Of a stretch of 64,000 bases of DNA, positions 55,497-64,000 are shown one piece after another (position 1 is the stretch's first letter; the number at the start of each line of letters is the position of its first letter). The DNA lies in assembly GCF_009857915.1 (NCBI RefSeq), contig NZ_WWCM01000001.1, positions 434,001 to 498,000 on the forward strand, written 5' to 3'. The notes beneath the pieces are model-generated. The model was not told where the DNA came from. It did not search any database and saw only the letters and a program-made list of their open reading frames with translations. Source of the DNA: Duganella qianjiadongensis. Lineage in GTDB: Bacteria > Pseudomonadota > Gammaproteobacteria > Burkholderiales > Burkholderiaceae_D. Made by a program: the position numbers and the translations under genes.

Positions 55497-55510
55497 TGCA
55501 ATCGATTGCA
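55497..55510. promoter_or_regulatory. LacI-family-type operator over the GH32 transcription start
   Basis: TGCAATCGATTGCA is a perfect 14-base palindrome with a central CG, the usual form of LacI/GalR operators. It overlaps the predicted start point of the promoter at 55464-55492, so binding would block transcription. No lacI-type gene is in the window. Confidence 0.6.
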
Positions 55511-55565
55511 TTAGCGGATCTAGCCTGTGCCAGCGCAGGCAGTCCGACATACTGGGGAACAGGGC

Positions 55566-57224
55566 ATGAACGCAAGCTTAATCCGGAGCGTAATGATGGC
55601 AGGTCTGGCTGGTCCGCTGTTAATGGCAGTGCCCGCAACGCAGGGGGCCGAGGGTGTCGCTCATAGCGGACACGGCAACACAGCTGCCGCGCCGGAATTA
55701 ATCCAGCCGCAACCCTATCGCCCTGCCTACCATTTCACCCCGCCCCATGCATGGATGAATGATCCGAACGGCATGGTCTACTATAAAGGCCTGTATCACC
55801 TGTTCTACCAGTTTCATCCCTACAGCAATGTCTGGGGGCCCATGCACTGGGGCCACGCCACCAGCCCCGACATGATCCACTGGACACATCAGCCGATAGC
55901 GTTGGCGCCGGATGAGCTGGGCGCCATCTTCAGTGGCAGTGTCGTGGTGGACTGGAAAAATACCAGCGGCTTCGGCACAGCAGACAACCCGCCACTGGTG
56001 GCCATCTTTACCTATCACAATGAAGCAGACCGGCTGGCCGGCAAGCGCCCGCCGCAAAGTCAGGCACTGGCCTACAGCAGCGACAACGGTGCCAGCTGGA
56101 CCAAATACGCGGGCAATCCCGTGCTGAAGGCGGCACCGGATCAGGGCGATTTCCGCGATCCCAAAGTGCGCTGGCACGAGGCCAGCCAAAGCTGGATCAT
56201 GAGTCTGGCCGTAGGCGATCATGTGGAATTCCATGCCTCGCCCGATCTGAAGCAGTGGCACTTGCTCAGTCAGTTCGGCAAGAACGTGGGCGCCCACGGC
56301 GGCGTATGGGAATGCCCGGACCTGCTACCTATCCGTGTAGCCGAAACGGGCGGGCAGAAATGGATGCTTCTGCTGAGCATCAACCCCGGCGGGCCCAACG
56401 GCGGCTCGGCCACCCAGTTCTTCATCGGTGATTTCGATGGCCGCAATTTTGTGCTCGACCCCGCGTTTGCCAGCCAGCTCGAACAGGATGGACCGCAGTG
56501 GATAGACTGGGGCCGTGACAATTACGCCGGCGTGACATGGTCCGATGTGCCGGCAGCCGATGGCCGGGTGCTGATGCTGGGCTGGATGAGCAACTGGGAT
56601 TACGCCACCAAGGTGCCAACTAGCGCATGGCGCAGCGGCATGACGCTGCCGCGCGAGCTGCAGCTGCACCGGCAGGCGCAGGGCTACGTGCTGCATTCCC
56701 TGCCCGTGCGCGAACTCGATGCGCTGAAAGGCCGCATCAGCCAGCCACAGACAGCAACCGCAACTGAAGGCCTGAGCTTGTCCGGACGCGCACTCGAGCA
56801 ATCGGAAACCTATGTCGAATTCAGCCTTCCCGGCGGCAACAGCAAAGCCTATCTGGAGTTTTCCAATGCGCAAGGCGAGGCGTACAAGGTCGGGCTGGAC
56901 GGACAGACAGGCCGCTATTTCAGCGACCGGCGTCAGGCCGGACGCAAGGATTTTTCCGAGCAGTTCGCCAGCAAGCTGCACACGGCACCGCGCCACGCGC
57001 AGTCAGCCGTCGTCAGGATGCGGGTCTACCTCGACCGCAATTCGGCCGAGCTGTTTGCCGATGACGGCGCCACGCTGATGTCGGAACTGATATTCCCCAG
57101 CGCCCCCTACACGCAGGTGCGCTTCCTCGTCGACGGACAGGCCGCGCAGCCAGCTGCATTCACAGTCACGGAAATTGGCAGCAGCCAGACCAGCATGCAG
57201 ACGCCTGCAGAACCGGCCCGCTAG
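55566..57224 (+). CDS. Secreted glycoside hydrolase family 32 (levanase/invertase-like)
   Basis: This 552-residue enzyme cleaves beta-fructosides. It has a signal peptide (MNASLIRSVMMAGLAGPLLM, cleavage near TQG), then the five-blade GH32 propeller with nucleophile in AWMNDPNG, transition-state Asp in FRDPKV and acid/base Glu in ECPDL, followed by a beta-sandwich domain (from about 410). The export signal favours levan or inulin hydrolysis over cytosolic sucrose-6-phosphate. The stop codon overlaps that of rarA on the other strand. No fructose uptake genes are nearby. Confidence 0.93.
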   Translation: MNASLIRSVMMAGLAGPLLMAVPATQGAEGVAHSGHGNTAAAPELIQPQPYRPAYHFTPPHAWMNDPNGMVYYKGLYHLFYQFHPYSNVWGPMHWGHATSPDMIHWTHQPIALAPDELGAIFSGSVVVDWKNTSGFGTADNPPLVAIFTYHNEADRLAGKRPPQSQALAYSSDNGASWTKYAGNPVLKAAPDQGDFRDPKVRWHEASQSWIMSLAVGDHVEFHASPDLKQWHLLSQFGKNVGAHGGVWECPDLLPIRVAETGGQKWMLLLSINPGGPNGGSATQFFIGDFDGRNFVLDPAFASQLEQDGPQWIDWGRDNYAGVTWSDVPAADGRVLMLGWMSNWDYATKVPTSAWRSGMTLPRELQLHRQAQGYVLHSLPVRELDALKGRISQPQTATATEGLSLSGRALEQSETYVEFSLPGGNSKAYLEFSNAQGEAYKVGLDGQTGRYFSDRRQAGRKDFSEQFASKLHTAPRHAQSAVVRMRVYLDRNSAELFADDGATLMSELIFPSAPYTQVRFLVDGQAAQPAAFTVTEIGSSQTSMQTPAEPAR

Positions 57225-58525
57225 GGCGCTCGGGCATCCTCGTCGAGCTTGCGCAGGAAGGCCATTTTGTCGGCGATCTTGCTTTCCAGCCCGCGCGGGA
57301 CGGGCTGATACCAGCCCGGCTCTGCGATGCCATCGGGCAGATAGGTTTCGCCTGCCGCATAGGCATGCGGCTCATCGTGGGCATAGCGGTATTCGTGGCC
57401 GTAACCCAGCTCCTTCATCAGTTTGGTCGGCGCATTACGCAGATGCACGGGCACTTCGCGCGATTTGTCTTTCTTCACAAACGCCATGGCCTGATTGAAG
57501 GCGTTGTAGCCGGCATTGCTCTTGGCGGCAATCGCCAGATAGATTACCGCCTGCCCCAGCGCCAGCTCGCCTTCGGGCGAACCGAGCCGTTCGAACGTGC
57601 TGGCAGCATCGTTGGCCAGCTGGATGGCACGCGGATCGGCCAGACCGATATCTTCCCACGCCATGCGCACGATACGGCGCGACAGATATTTGGCATCGGC
57701 ACCGCCATCAAGCATGCGGCACAGCCAGTACAGCGCAGCATCGGGGTTGGAGCCGCGTACCGACTTGTGCAGGGCCGATATCTGGTCGTAGAAATTATCG
57801 CCGCCCTTGTCGAAACGGCGCGCATTGAGCGTCAGCGCATTCTGGATGAACTCGGCCGTGATATGGCTGTTGCGGGCCGCCTGTGCCGCCAGACTGGTCT
57901 GCTCCAGCAGATTCAGCAAACGGCGCCCATCGCCATCGGCATAGCCGATCAGCGTATCGATGGCCGCTTCATCGAACTGCAGATGGGCCAGCAGCGTAGC
58001 GCGCGCCTTGTCCACCAGCTGGCGCAACTCCTCCGGCGTGAACGATTGCAGCACGTAGACCTGCGAGCGCGACAGCAGCGCCGAATTGACTTCGAAGGAA
58101 GGGTTTTCCGTGGTCGCGCCGATCAGCGTGACCAGTCCCGATTCCGCATAGGGCAGCAAGGCATCCTGCTGCGACTTGTTAAAGCGGTGTATCTCGTCGA
58201 CGAACAGGATGGTATGCTTGCCCCGCTCCAGATTGTGCTGGGCCTGCTCCATGGCGGCGCGGATATCCTTCACGCCGGAGAACACTGCCGACAGCGCGAT
58301 GAACTCGCAATCGTAGGCCGTGGCCGTCAGCCGTGCCAGCGTGGTCTTGCCCACGCCGGGCGGGCCCCACAGTATCATCGAATGGGGCTGGCCCGATTCG
58401 AACGCCAGACGCAAAGGCTTGCCCGGCCCCAGCAGATGTGACTGGCCTATCACTTCGTCCAGCGTTTTCGGACGCAGTGCTTCGGCCAGAGGCGGGCGCG
58501 GTTCGGTGGAAAAAAGATCAGCCAT
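57221..58525 (-). CDS. rarA: Replication-associated recombination protein A (AAA+ ATPase)
   Basis: This 434-residue AAA+ protein acts at stalled replication forks. It shows Walker A (GPPGVGKTT), Walker B ([11 protein letters not shown]), sensor 1 ([11 protein letters not shown]) and the C-terminal MgsA domain ([14 protein letters not shown] [35 protein letters not shown]). ATG 58525 (MADLFSTEP) is the family start. It follows lolA by 50 bases on the minus strand, in the conserved order ftsK-lolA-rarA. Its stop overlaps the GH32 stop. Confidence 0.95.
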   Translation of the reverse strand: MADLFSTEPRPPLAEALRPKTLDEVIGQSHLLGPGKPLRLAFESGQPHSMILWGPPGVGKTTLARLTATAYDCEFIALSAVFSGVKDIRAAMEQAQHNLERGKHTILFVDEIHRFNKSQQDALLPYAESGLVTLIGATTENPSFEVNSALLSRSQVYVLQSFTPEELRQLVDKARATLLAHLQFDEAAIDTLIGYADGDGRRLLNLLEQTSLAAQAARNSHITAEFIQNALTLNARRFDKGGDNFYDQISALHKSVRGSNPDAALYWLCRMLDGGADAKYLSRRIVRMAWEDIGLADPRAIQLANDAASTFERLGSPEGELALGQAVIYLAIAAKSNAGYNAFNQAMAFVKKDKSREVPVHLRNAPTKLMKELGYGHEYRYAHDEPHAYAAGETYLPDGIAEPGWYQPVPRGLESKIADKMAFLRKLDEDARAP

Positions 58526-58575
58526 GCGTGTTCGGAGTGGTAGACAGACAGCCCGCAACAGGGCGGGCATACCGC

Positions 58576-59208
58576 TTAATTATTGAAGACGTCGGCGCCT
58601 TTGGGCATGACGAATTTAAAAGTGGTAGCAGTCAGCGGCGGATTCTTTTCGATCTTGCGGAACGCCAGCACGGAAGTCTGACCGAAGCTGTCTTTCAGCT
58701 CCATGGCTTCCGGCAAGCCGTTGCGCAGGCCGATGGTAATCAGCTCGAAGCTGGTGTCCTTGGCTTTAGGCACGGCTTTCAGCCATTCCAGCCCGTCCTT
58801 GCTGCCGGCTTCCGACAGCGTGAAATTCTTTTCCAGATCATTGCTGCCGAACAGGATCGCGGCAGGCGAAGAACCGAGCGCGTCGCCCAGCTTCTTCACC
58901 GTAACCTGATTCAGGTCTTTATCGAAGATGAACAGCTGTTCGCCATCGGCCTGCAGTACCTGTTCGTAAGGCTTGCTGTAAGTCCAGATGAACTTGCCGG
59001 GACGGGCAAACAGGAAAGTGCCGCTGGCGGTAGAGGACACCTTGGGCGCTTCGCCTGTGCTGCTCTTCACCTGCCGCTGGCTGAACTCGCCACGGGCGGC
59101 CTTGGTCGAGCTGACGAAAGATTTGAACTGTTCCAGCGCGCTGGCCTGCGCCTGCGCTACCGCCAGCCAGCCGGCCATGGCCAGCGCTACAAATTTAAAA
59201 CGATGCAT
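58576..59208 (-). CDS. lolA: Outer-membrane lipoprotein carrier protein LolA
   Basis: This 210-residue periplasmic chaperone carries lipoproteins from the inner membrane to LolB. It has a signal peptide ([20 protein letters not shown]) and the LolA fold, with [33 protein letters not shown] and [13 protein letters not shown]. The gene stands between ftsK and rarA, as in many proteobacteria. Confidence 0.94.
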   Translation of the reverse strand: MHRFKFVALAMAGWLAVAQAQASALEQFKSFVSSTKAARGEFSQRQVKSSTGEAPKVSSTASGTFLFARPGKFIWTYSKPYEQVLQADGEQLFIFDKDLNQVTVKKLGDALGSSPAAILFGSNDLEKNFTLSEAGSKDGLEWLKAVPKAKDTSFELITIGLRNGLPEAMELKDSFGQTSVLAFRKIEKNPPLTATTFKFVMPKGADVFNN

Positions 59209-59292
59209 ACGATTTATCCTGATCTATCCGGTTGAGTCACACAGCGGCCCAGCCTACGCGCCGCCGCTTATCACGGGCTTAACGGCGCGCCA

Positions 59293-61668
59293 TCACTGTT
59301 CGGCACTCGCGGTCGGCACCAGTATGTCGCGGTTGCCGTTGGACTGCATGGGCGACACCACCCCGCTCTGCTCCATCTGCTCGAGCAGACGCGCCGCGCG
59401 GTTGTAGCCGATGCGCAGATGGCGCTGCACCAGCGAGATCGAGGCGCGGCGGTTTTTCAGCACCACCTGTACTGCCTGATCGTACATCGGATCGGCCTCG
59501 CCGCCGCCCTCGCCTGCTGCCGCACCCTCGCCGCCTTCGCCGCCTTCCAGCGTACCGCCTTCGAGTATGCCGTCGATGTAGTTAGGCTCGCCGGTGCTCT
59601 TCAGATGTTTCACCACGCGGTGCACCTCGTCATCGGAAACGAAGGCGCCGTGCACCCGCACTGGCAAACCTGTACCAGGCGGCATGTACAGCATGTCACC
59701 CATACCGAGCAGGGTTTCCGCCCCCATCTGATCCAGAATGGTACGCGAGTCGATCTTGGACGATACCTGGAAGGCGATACGGGTAGGAATATTCGCCTTG
59801 ATCAGACCCGTAATCACATCCACCGAAGGACGCTGGGTGGCCAGTATCAGGTGCAGGCCGGCAGCGCGGGCCTTCTGCGCAATCCGCGCAATCAGCTCTT
59901 CCACCTTCTTACCCACCACCATCATCAGGTCGGCCAGCTCGTCGATGATGATGACGATGGTTGGCAGTTTTTCCAGCGGCTCCGGCGAATCCGGCGTCAG
60001 GCTGAACGGATTCGGAATATGCTCTTCGCGCTTCTTGGCTTCGGCAATCTTGGCGTTGTAGCCGGCCAGATTACGCACACCGAGCTTGGACATCAGCTTG
60101 TAACGGCGTTCCATCTCGTTCACCGCCCAGTTCAGCGCATGGCCGGCCTGACGCATATCCGTCACCACCGGCGCCAGCAGGTGCGGGATACCTTCGTACA
60201 CCGACATCTCCAGCATCTTCGGATCGATCAGTATCATGCGCACATCCGCCGGATCGGCCTTGTACAGCAGCGACAGGATGGTGGCATTAATCCCCACCGA
60301 CTTACCGGAGCCGGTAGTACCGGCCACCAGCAAGTGCGGCATCTTGGCCAGATCAGCCACCACTGGCTTGCCAGCGATATCCTTACCCAGCGCCACCGTC
60401 AGCGGCGACGCATTATCGTGATACACCTTGGAACCGAGTATCTCGCTCAGGCGCACGATCTGGCGTTTCGGATTCGGCAGTTCCAGCGCCATGTAGTTCT
60501 TGCCGGGGATGGTTTCCACCACACGGATCGAGGTCAGCGACAGCGAACGGGCCAGATCGCGCGCCAGACCGACAATCTGGCTGCCCTTCACGCCCGTTGC
60601 CGGCTCGATTTCATAGCGTGTCACCACCGGGCCCGGATAGGCCGCCACCACCTTGGCTTCCACGCCGAAGTCGGACAGCTTCTTCTCGATCAGGCGGCTG
60701 GTGAATTCCAGCGTCTCGATCGACACCGTCTCCTGCACTTCCGCCGCTTCATCGAGCAGCGACAGGGCTGGCAGCGTGCTGTCGGTCGGCATATCCTGGA
60801 ACAGGCTGGCCTGACGCTCTTTTTCCACCCGTTCGGATTTGACCACGGTGACCACCTGCGGTTCGATCTTCACTGGCGGCGCGGCCACATGCTTCTCCAC
60901 ATGCTTGGCGCGTTCCGTCACCACCACTTCTTCGCGCTTCACCGCTGCCACTTCGCCCTGACGGCGGTCTTCGCGGTACTGGTAGCGCAGCACCACCCAT
61001 TCGATGCCCATTTCGATGGCTGTACCGACTTTTTCGGCCAGGGTCAGCCACGAGACGTGGAAGAACAGGCTCAGGCCCAGCCCGAACATCAGCAACAGCA
61101 GCAGGGTCGCCCCCGTAAAGCCCAGCGCAACGTGGGCAGTATGGCCCACCAGTTCGCCCAGCACGCCGCCGGGCGCACGGGGCAACTGCACGCGCAGCGT
61201 GTACATGCGCAGGTATTCCAGACCGATGGAGCCTATAAACAGCAGCACGAAGCCGATCGCGCGGATCAGCGGCTCCTGCGCATGTTCGGGCTCCGGCGCT
61301 TGGGCCAGCACATATTTATGGGTCAGGCCGCGATAGCCTAGCCAGACCTGACGCAGCAGGTAGAAGGCCCACCACCACGCCGAGAAACCGAAAATATAGA
61401 GCAGCAGATCGGACAGCCAGGCACCGGCACGGCCCCCCAGATTATGAATCTGCGGCACCAGCGTGCCATGCGACCAGCCCGGATCCAGCTTGTCATAACT
61501 GGCCAGTATCAGCACGAAATACACGCCCAGCACGGCCAGCGCCAGCCAGCGCGCTTCGGATAGCAGCCGCACTAGCCGGTTCGGCAGAGGCTGGCGTTCG
61601 GTAGGCGTGCGGGTATAGCCGGAAACCACGGCCTTGGGCGCGCGCTCCTGCACTTTTTTACTGCTCAT
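59293..61668 (-). CDS. ftsK: DNA translocase FtsK
   Basis: This 791-residue septal protein pumps DNA during chromosome segregation. It has four membrane helices (about 35-185), a linker (about 200-320, with Glu/Lys/Val), the alpha-beta motor with Walker A ([12 protein letters not shown]) and Walker B ([12 protein letters not shown]), and the C-terminal gamma winged helix ([28 protein letters not shown]) that reads KOPS sites. The linker is short compared with E. coli FtsK (1329 residues). It is divergent from trxB, 254 bases away, as in enterobacteria, but no lrp lies between. Confidence 0.96.
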   Translation of the reverse strand: MSSKKVQERAPKAVVSGYTRTPTERQPLPNRLVRLLSEARWLALAVLGVYFVLILASYDKLDPGWSHGTLVPQIHNLGGRAGAWLSDLLLYIFGFSAWWWAFYLLRQVWLGYRGLTHKYVLAQAPEPEHAQEPLIRAIGFVLLFIGSIGLEYLRMYTLRVQLPRAPGGVLGELVGHTAHVALGFTGATLLLLLMFGLGLSLFFHVSWLTLAEKVGTAIEMGIEWVVLRYQYREDRRQGEVAAVKREEVVVTERAKHVEKHVAAPPVKIEPQVVTVVKSERVEKERQASLFQDMPTDSTLPALSLLDEAAEVQETVSIETLEFTSRLIEKKLSDFGVEAKVVAAYPGPVVTRYEIEPATGVKGSQIVGLARDLARSLSLTSIRVVETIPGKNYMALELPNPKRQIVRLSEILGSKVYHDNASPLTVALGKDIAGKPVVADLAKMPHLLVAGTTGSGKSVGINATILSLLYKADPADVRMILIDPKMLEMSVYEGIPHLLAPVVTDMRQAGHALNWAVNEMERRYKLMSKLGVRNLAGYNAKIAEAKKREEHIPNPFSLTPDSPEPLEKLPTIVIIIDELADLMMVVGKKVEELIARIAQKARAAGLHLILATQRPSVDVITGLIKANIPTRIAFQVSSKIDSRTILDQMGAETLLGMGDMLYMPPGTGLPVRVHGAFVSDDEVHRVVKHLKSTGEPNYIDGILEGGTLEGGEGGEGAAAGEGGGEADPMYDQAVQVVLKNRRASISLVQRHLRIGYNRAARLLEQMEQSGVVSPMQSNGNRDILVPTASAEQ

Positions 61669-61809
61669 AAATAGAAAGAAGAGAATACAAAGAGAAAGCC
61701 AAGTGTACGATCCAGCAATGTTATATGCCGAGAAATGTCCGCATACGCTTATTCTAAGCCATACGGCGGCGAACGGGACTGCCGATTCATGCAGGAACGC
61801 CGCTTGGAC

Positions 61810-61815
61810 TATAAT
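61810..61815 (+). promoter_or_regulatory. -10 box of trxB
   Basis: A perfect TATAAT lies 108 bases before the trxB start. The -35 region (TTCATG, 18 bases upstream) is a weak match. Confidence 0.5.
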
Positions 61816-61898
61816 CTAGCCTTGCCCGGACGAAAGCAGGCTGCGCTACAACACTGCCGCGCTTGCGATTCGCTTTGCCGGCCCCACATCCGGATTAA

Positions 61899-62876
<978 letters not shown>

Positions 62877-62879
62877 TCG

Positions 62880-63548
62880 GTGGCACTGAAAGACTTCGCT
62901 GACCTGAAATCCCTCAGCAAGCAGCTGAGGGAACAGGCCGAGACGCGTGCCGCGGCCGAAGCCGAACGGGTCAAACGGGCAGCGCAGCAGGCACGCGAGG
63001 CCAATCTGTTCCAGTCCAGTCTGGGCGGCGTACAGCGCATGCCGGAACAGAACCGCCATGTAGCGCAGATGCCGAAAACTGTGGCCGCAGCGGCGGCGCC
63101 GGCACGCAAGCTGACCCAGGCCGAGGATGATGCGGCCGTGCTGCGCGAATCGCTGTCCGACCTGTTCGAAGTCGATCACTATCTGGAAGACGATCCGGCG
63201 CTCAACTACAGCGCGCCGGGCGTCGGTCCCGATGTCATGAAGAAGATGCGCAAAGGCCACTGGCCGGTGCAGGACGAACTCGACCTGCATGGCATGAACC
63301 GCGATCAGGCGCGCGATGCACTGGGCGCCTTCCTGACCCGTTCCGGCCAGCGCAACCACCGCTGCGTGTGCGTGATCCACGGCCGCGGCTTCGGTTCGCG
63401 CGGACAAGAACCGGTGCTCAAGTCCATGGTGCATAGCTGGCTGGTACAGAAAGGCGTCGTCGCTTTCTGTCAGGCGCGCAACCACGAAGGCGGCGAAGGC
63501 GCGCTGATCGTGCTGCTGCGCGCGGCACTACAGCCCGCCCGCTACTAA
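62880..63548 (+). CDS. Smr/MutS2-type domain protein
   Basis: This 222-residue protein has a charged, coiled-coil N-terminal part (about 1-50, rich in Glu, Arg and Ala) and a C-terminal Smr domain with LDLHGMNRDQA and VIHGRGFGS, the nuclease-type motifs. Smr proteins nick DNA or RNA branched structures. The start is GTG 62880, three bases after the trxB stop, with AGGAG six bases before it. Confidence 0.9.
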   Translation: MALKDFADLKSLSKQLREQAETRAAAEAERVKRAAQQAREANLFQSSLGGVQRMPEQNRHVAQMPKTVAAAAAPARKLTQAEDDAAVLRESLSDLFEVDHYLEDDPALNYSAPGVGPDVMKKMRKGHWPVQDELDLHGMNRDQARDALGAFLTRSGQRNHRCVCVIHGRGFGSRGQEPVLKSMVHSWLVQKGVVAFCQARNHEGGEGALIVLLRAALQPARY

Positions 63549-63565
63549 TTCCCGGCAAGAAACAA

Positions 63566-63586
63566 TCCTACACGCTGAGTGTAGGA
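63566..63586. repeat. TCCTACAC hairpin after smr
   Basis: TCCTACAC-GCTGA-GTGTAGGA is an 8-bp perfect hairpin 18 bases after the smr stop. No T run follows. It shares the GTAGGA core with the hairpin at 53951-53966. Confidence 0.4.
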
Positions 63587-63595
63587 CATGTTAAC

Positions 63596-63622
63596 CTATG
63601 GACATTACAACTTTGTCCATAG
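63596..63622. promoter_or_regulatory. Inverted repeat before the TRIC channel gene
   Basis: CTATGGACA and TGTCCATAG are perfect 9-base arms with a 9-base spacer, ending five bases before the ATG at 63628. It could be an operator or an mRNA hairpin near the start codon. Confidence 0.45.
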
Positions 63623-63627
63623 CACCC

Positions 63628-64000
63628 ATGAAGCACGTCGTCGTACCCCACGTCTCCCTGATCACCGTCATCGAAGTCGTCGCGATTCTGGTGGGCGCGT
63701 TTTCCGGCTTCGTGGAAGCGCGCCGCAAGCGCATGGACATCGTCGGCATCTTCACGGTGGCCTTCATCACCGCATTCGGCGGTGGTACCCTGCGCGACAT
63801 CCTGCTCGATAAACGGCCCCTGTTCTGGGTCATGCATCAGGAATACGCCATCCTGATCTTCATTCTGGCGCTGGTCGCTTCGCCGCTGATGCGCACCCTG
63901 CGCCAGATTCTGTCCGAGCGGCTGATCGTGATTGCCGACGCCATCGGCCTCGGCCTGTTTGCCGTGGCCGGCGTGTCGCAGGCGCAGGCGGCCCACATGC
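63628..64000 (+). CDS. TRIC/UPF0126 cation channel family protein, partial
   Basis: The first 124 codons are in the window; the gene runs off the right edge. The protein begins MKHVVVPHVSLITVIEVVAI and has membrane helices and the family's glycine-rich FITAFGGGTLRDILLD with ADAIGLGLFAVAGV. YadS/YicG-like members form trimeric potassium-type channels. ATG 63628 has no strong Shine-Dalgarno and lies next to the inverted repeat. Confidence 0.88.
   Translation, partial: MKHVVVPHVSLITVIEVVAILVGAFSGFVEARRKRMDIVGIFTVAFITAFGGGTLRDILLDKRPLFWVMHQEYAILIFILALVASPLMRTLRQILSERLIVIADAIGLGLFAVAGVSQAQAAHM

Noticed and set aside
55566..57224. GH32 as part of a sucrose operon
   Set aside because: It has a secretion signal, its own promoter, and no transporter, kinase or regulator beside it.
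59419..61341. Long open frame (about 640 codons) on the plus strand
   Set aside because: It is antisense to ftsK, His/Gln/Arg-rich without domain features, and exists because of the GC-biased third positions of ftsK.

Overview
The window looks like a contiguous piece of chromosome from a Gram-negative beta-proteobacterium of the Burkholderiales, most likely Oxalobacteraceae (Massilia/Duganella/Janthinobacterium-like). This is inferred from protein style and gene content and was not checked by any search. The DNA is GC-rich by eye and strongly prefers CTG for leucine. Genes are dense on both strands. No insertion sequence, prophage, CRISPR array or rRNA was found; the only tRNAs are two tandem tRNA-Ser(CGA) genes.

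Layout. 1-7.1 kb: a cation/proton antiporter, a MarR-MFS efflux operon with a clear MarR-type operator, a LysR regulator, glutamate dehydrogenase and a short malic enzyme. 7.2-10 kb: a secreted lipoprotein and an exported amidohydrolase. 10-28 kb: the most interesting stretch. It holds a SenA-like nonheme iron enzyme divergent from selD, a persulfide dioxygenase-rhodanese fusion, leuA behind a leucine-rich leader, a chemoreceptor, and an egtD-egtB operon (ergothioneine). It also holds a PhnD/PhnC/PhnE-like ABC transporter, of the type linked to selenium uptake, split in two by a two-component system and a di-heme peroxidase lipoprotein. 28-41 kb: small regulators, a YdeP-type molybdopterin oxidoreductase convergent with fdhD, an OlsB-like acyltransferase, a histone H1-like protein, a binding protein-hybrid kinase-response regulator operon, exopolyphosphatase and a degenerate GGDEF protein. 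41-52 kb: a spermidine-synthase-like protein, a hotdog thioesterase, a pair of M16 peptidases, a 1150-residue hybrid kinase with phosphotransfer domain, and several small proteins. 52-64 kb: a conserved housekeeping block (tRNA-Ser x2, serS ... rarA, lolA, ftsK, trxB, smr). A foreign-looking trio (lipoprotein, alpha/beta hydrolase, secreted GH32 fructanase with its own promoter and LacI-type operator) is inserted between serS and rarA. The right edge cuts a TRIC/UPF0126 channel gene.

How the parts may work together. EgtD makes hercynine from histidine and EgtB sulfurises it. SelD makes selenophosphate, and a SenA enzyme would join selenium to hercynine to give selenoneine. The split ABC transporter could bring in a selenium oxyanion, and the rhodanese domain next to selD could hand over sulfur or selenium. 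The glycosyltransferase SenB, normally part of this pathway, is not in the window, so the pathway is either completed elsewhere or differs from the described one. The two halves of the transporter share the same unusual promoter element, which suggests they are still one regulon.
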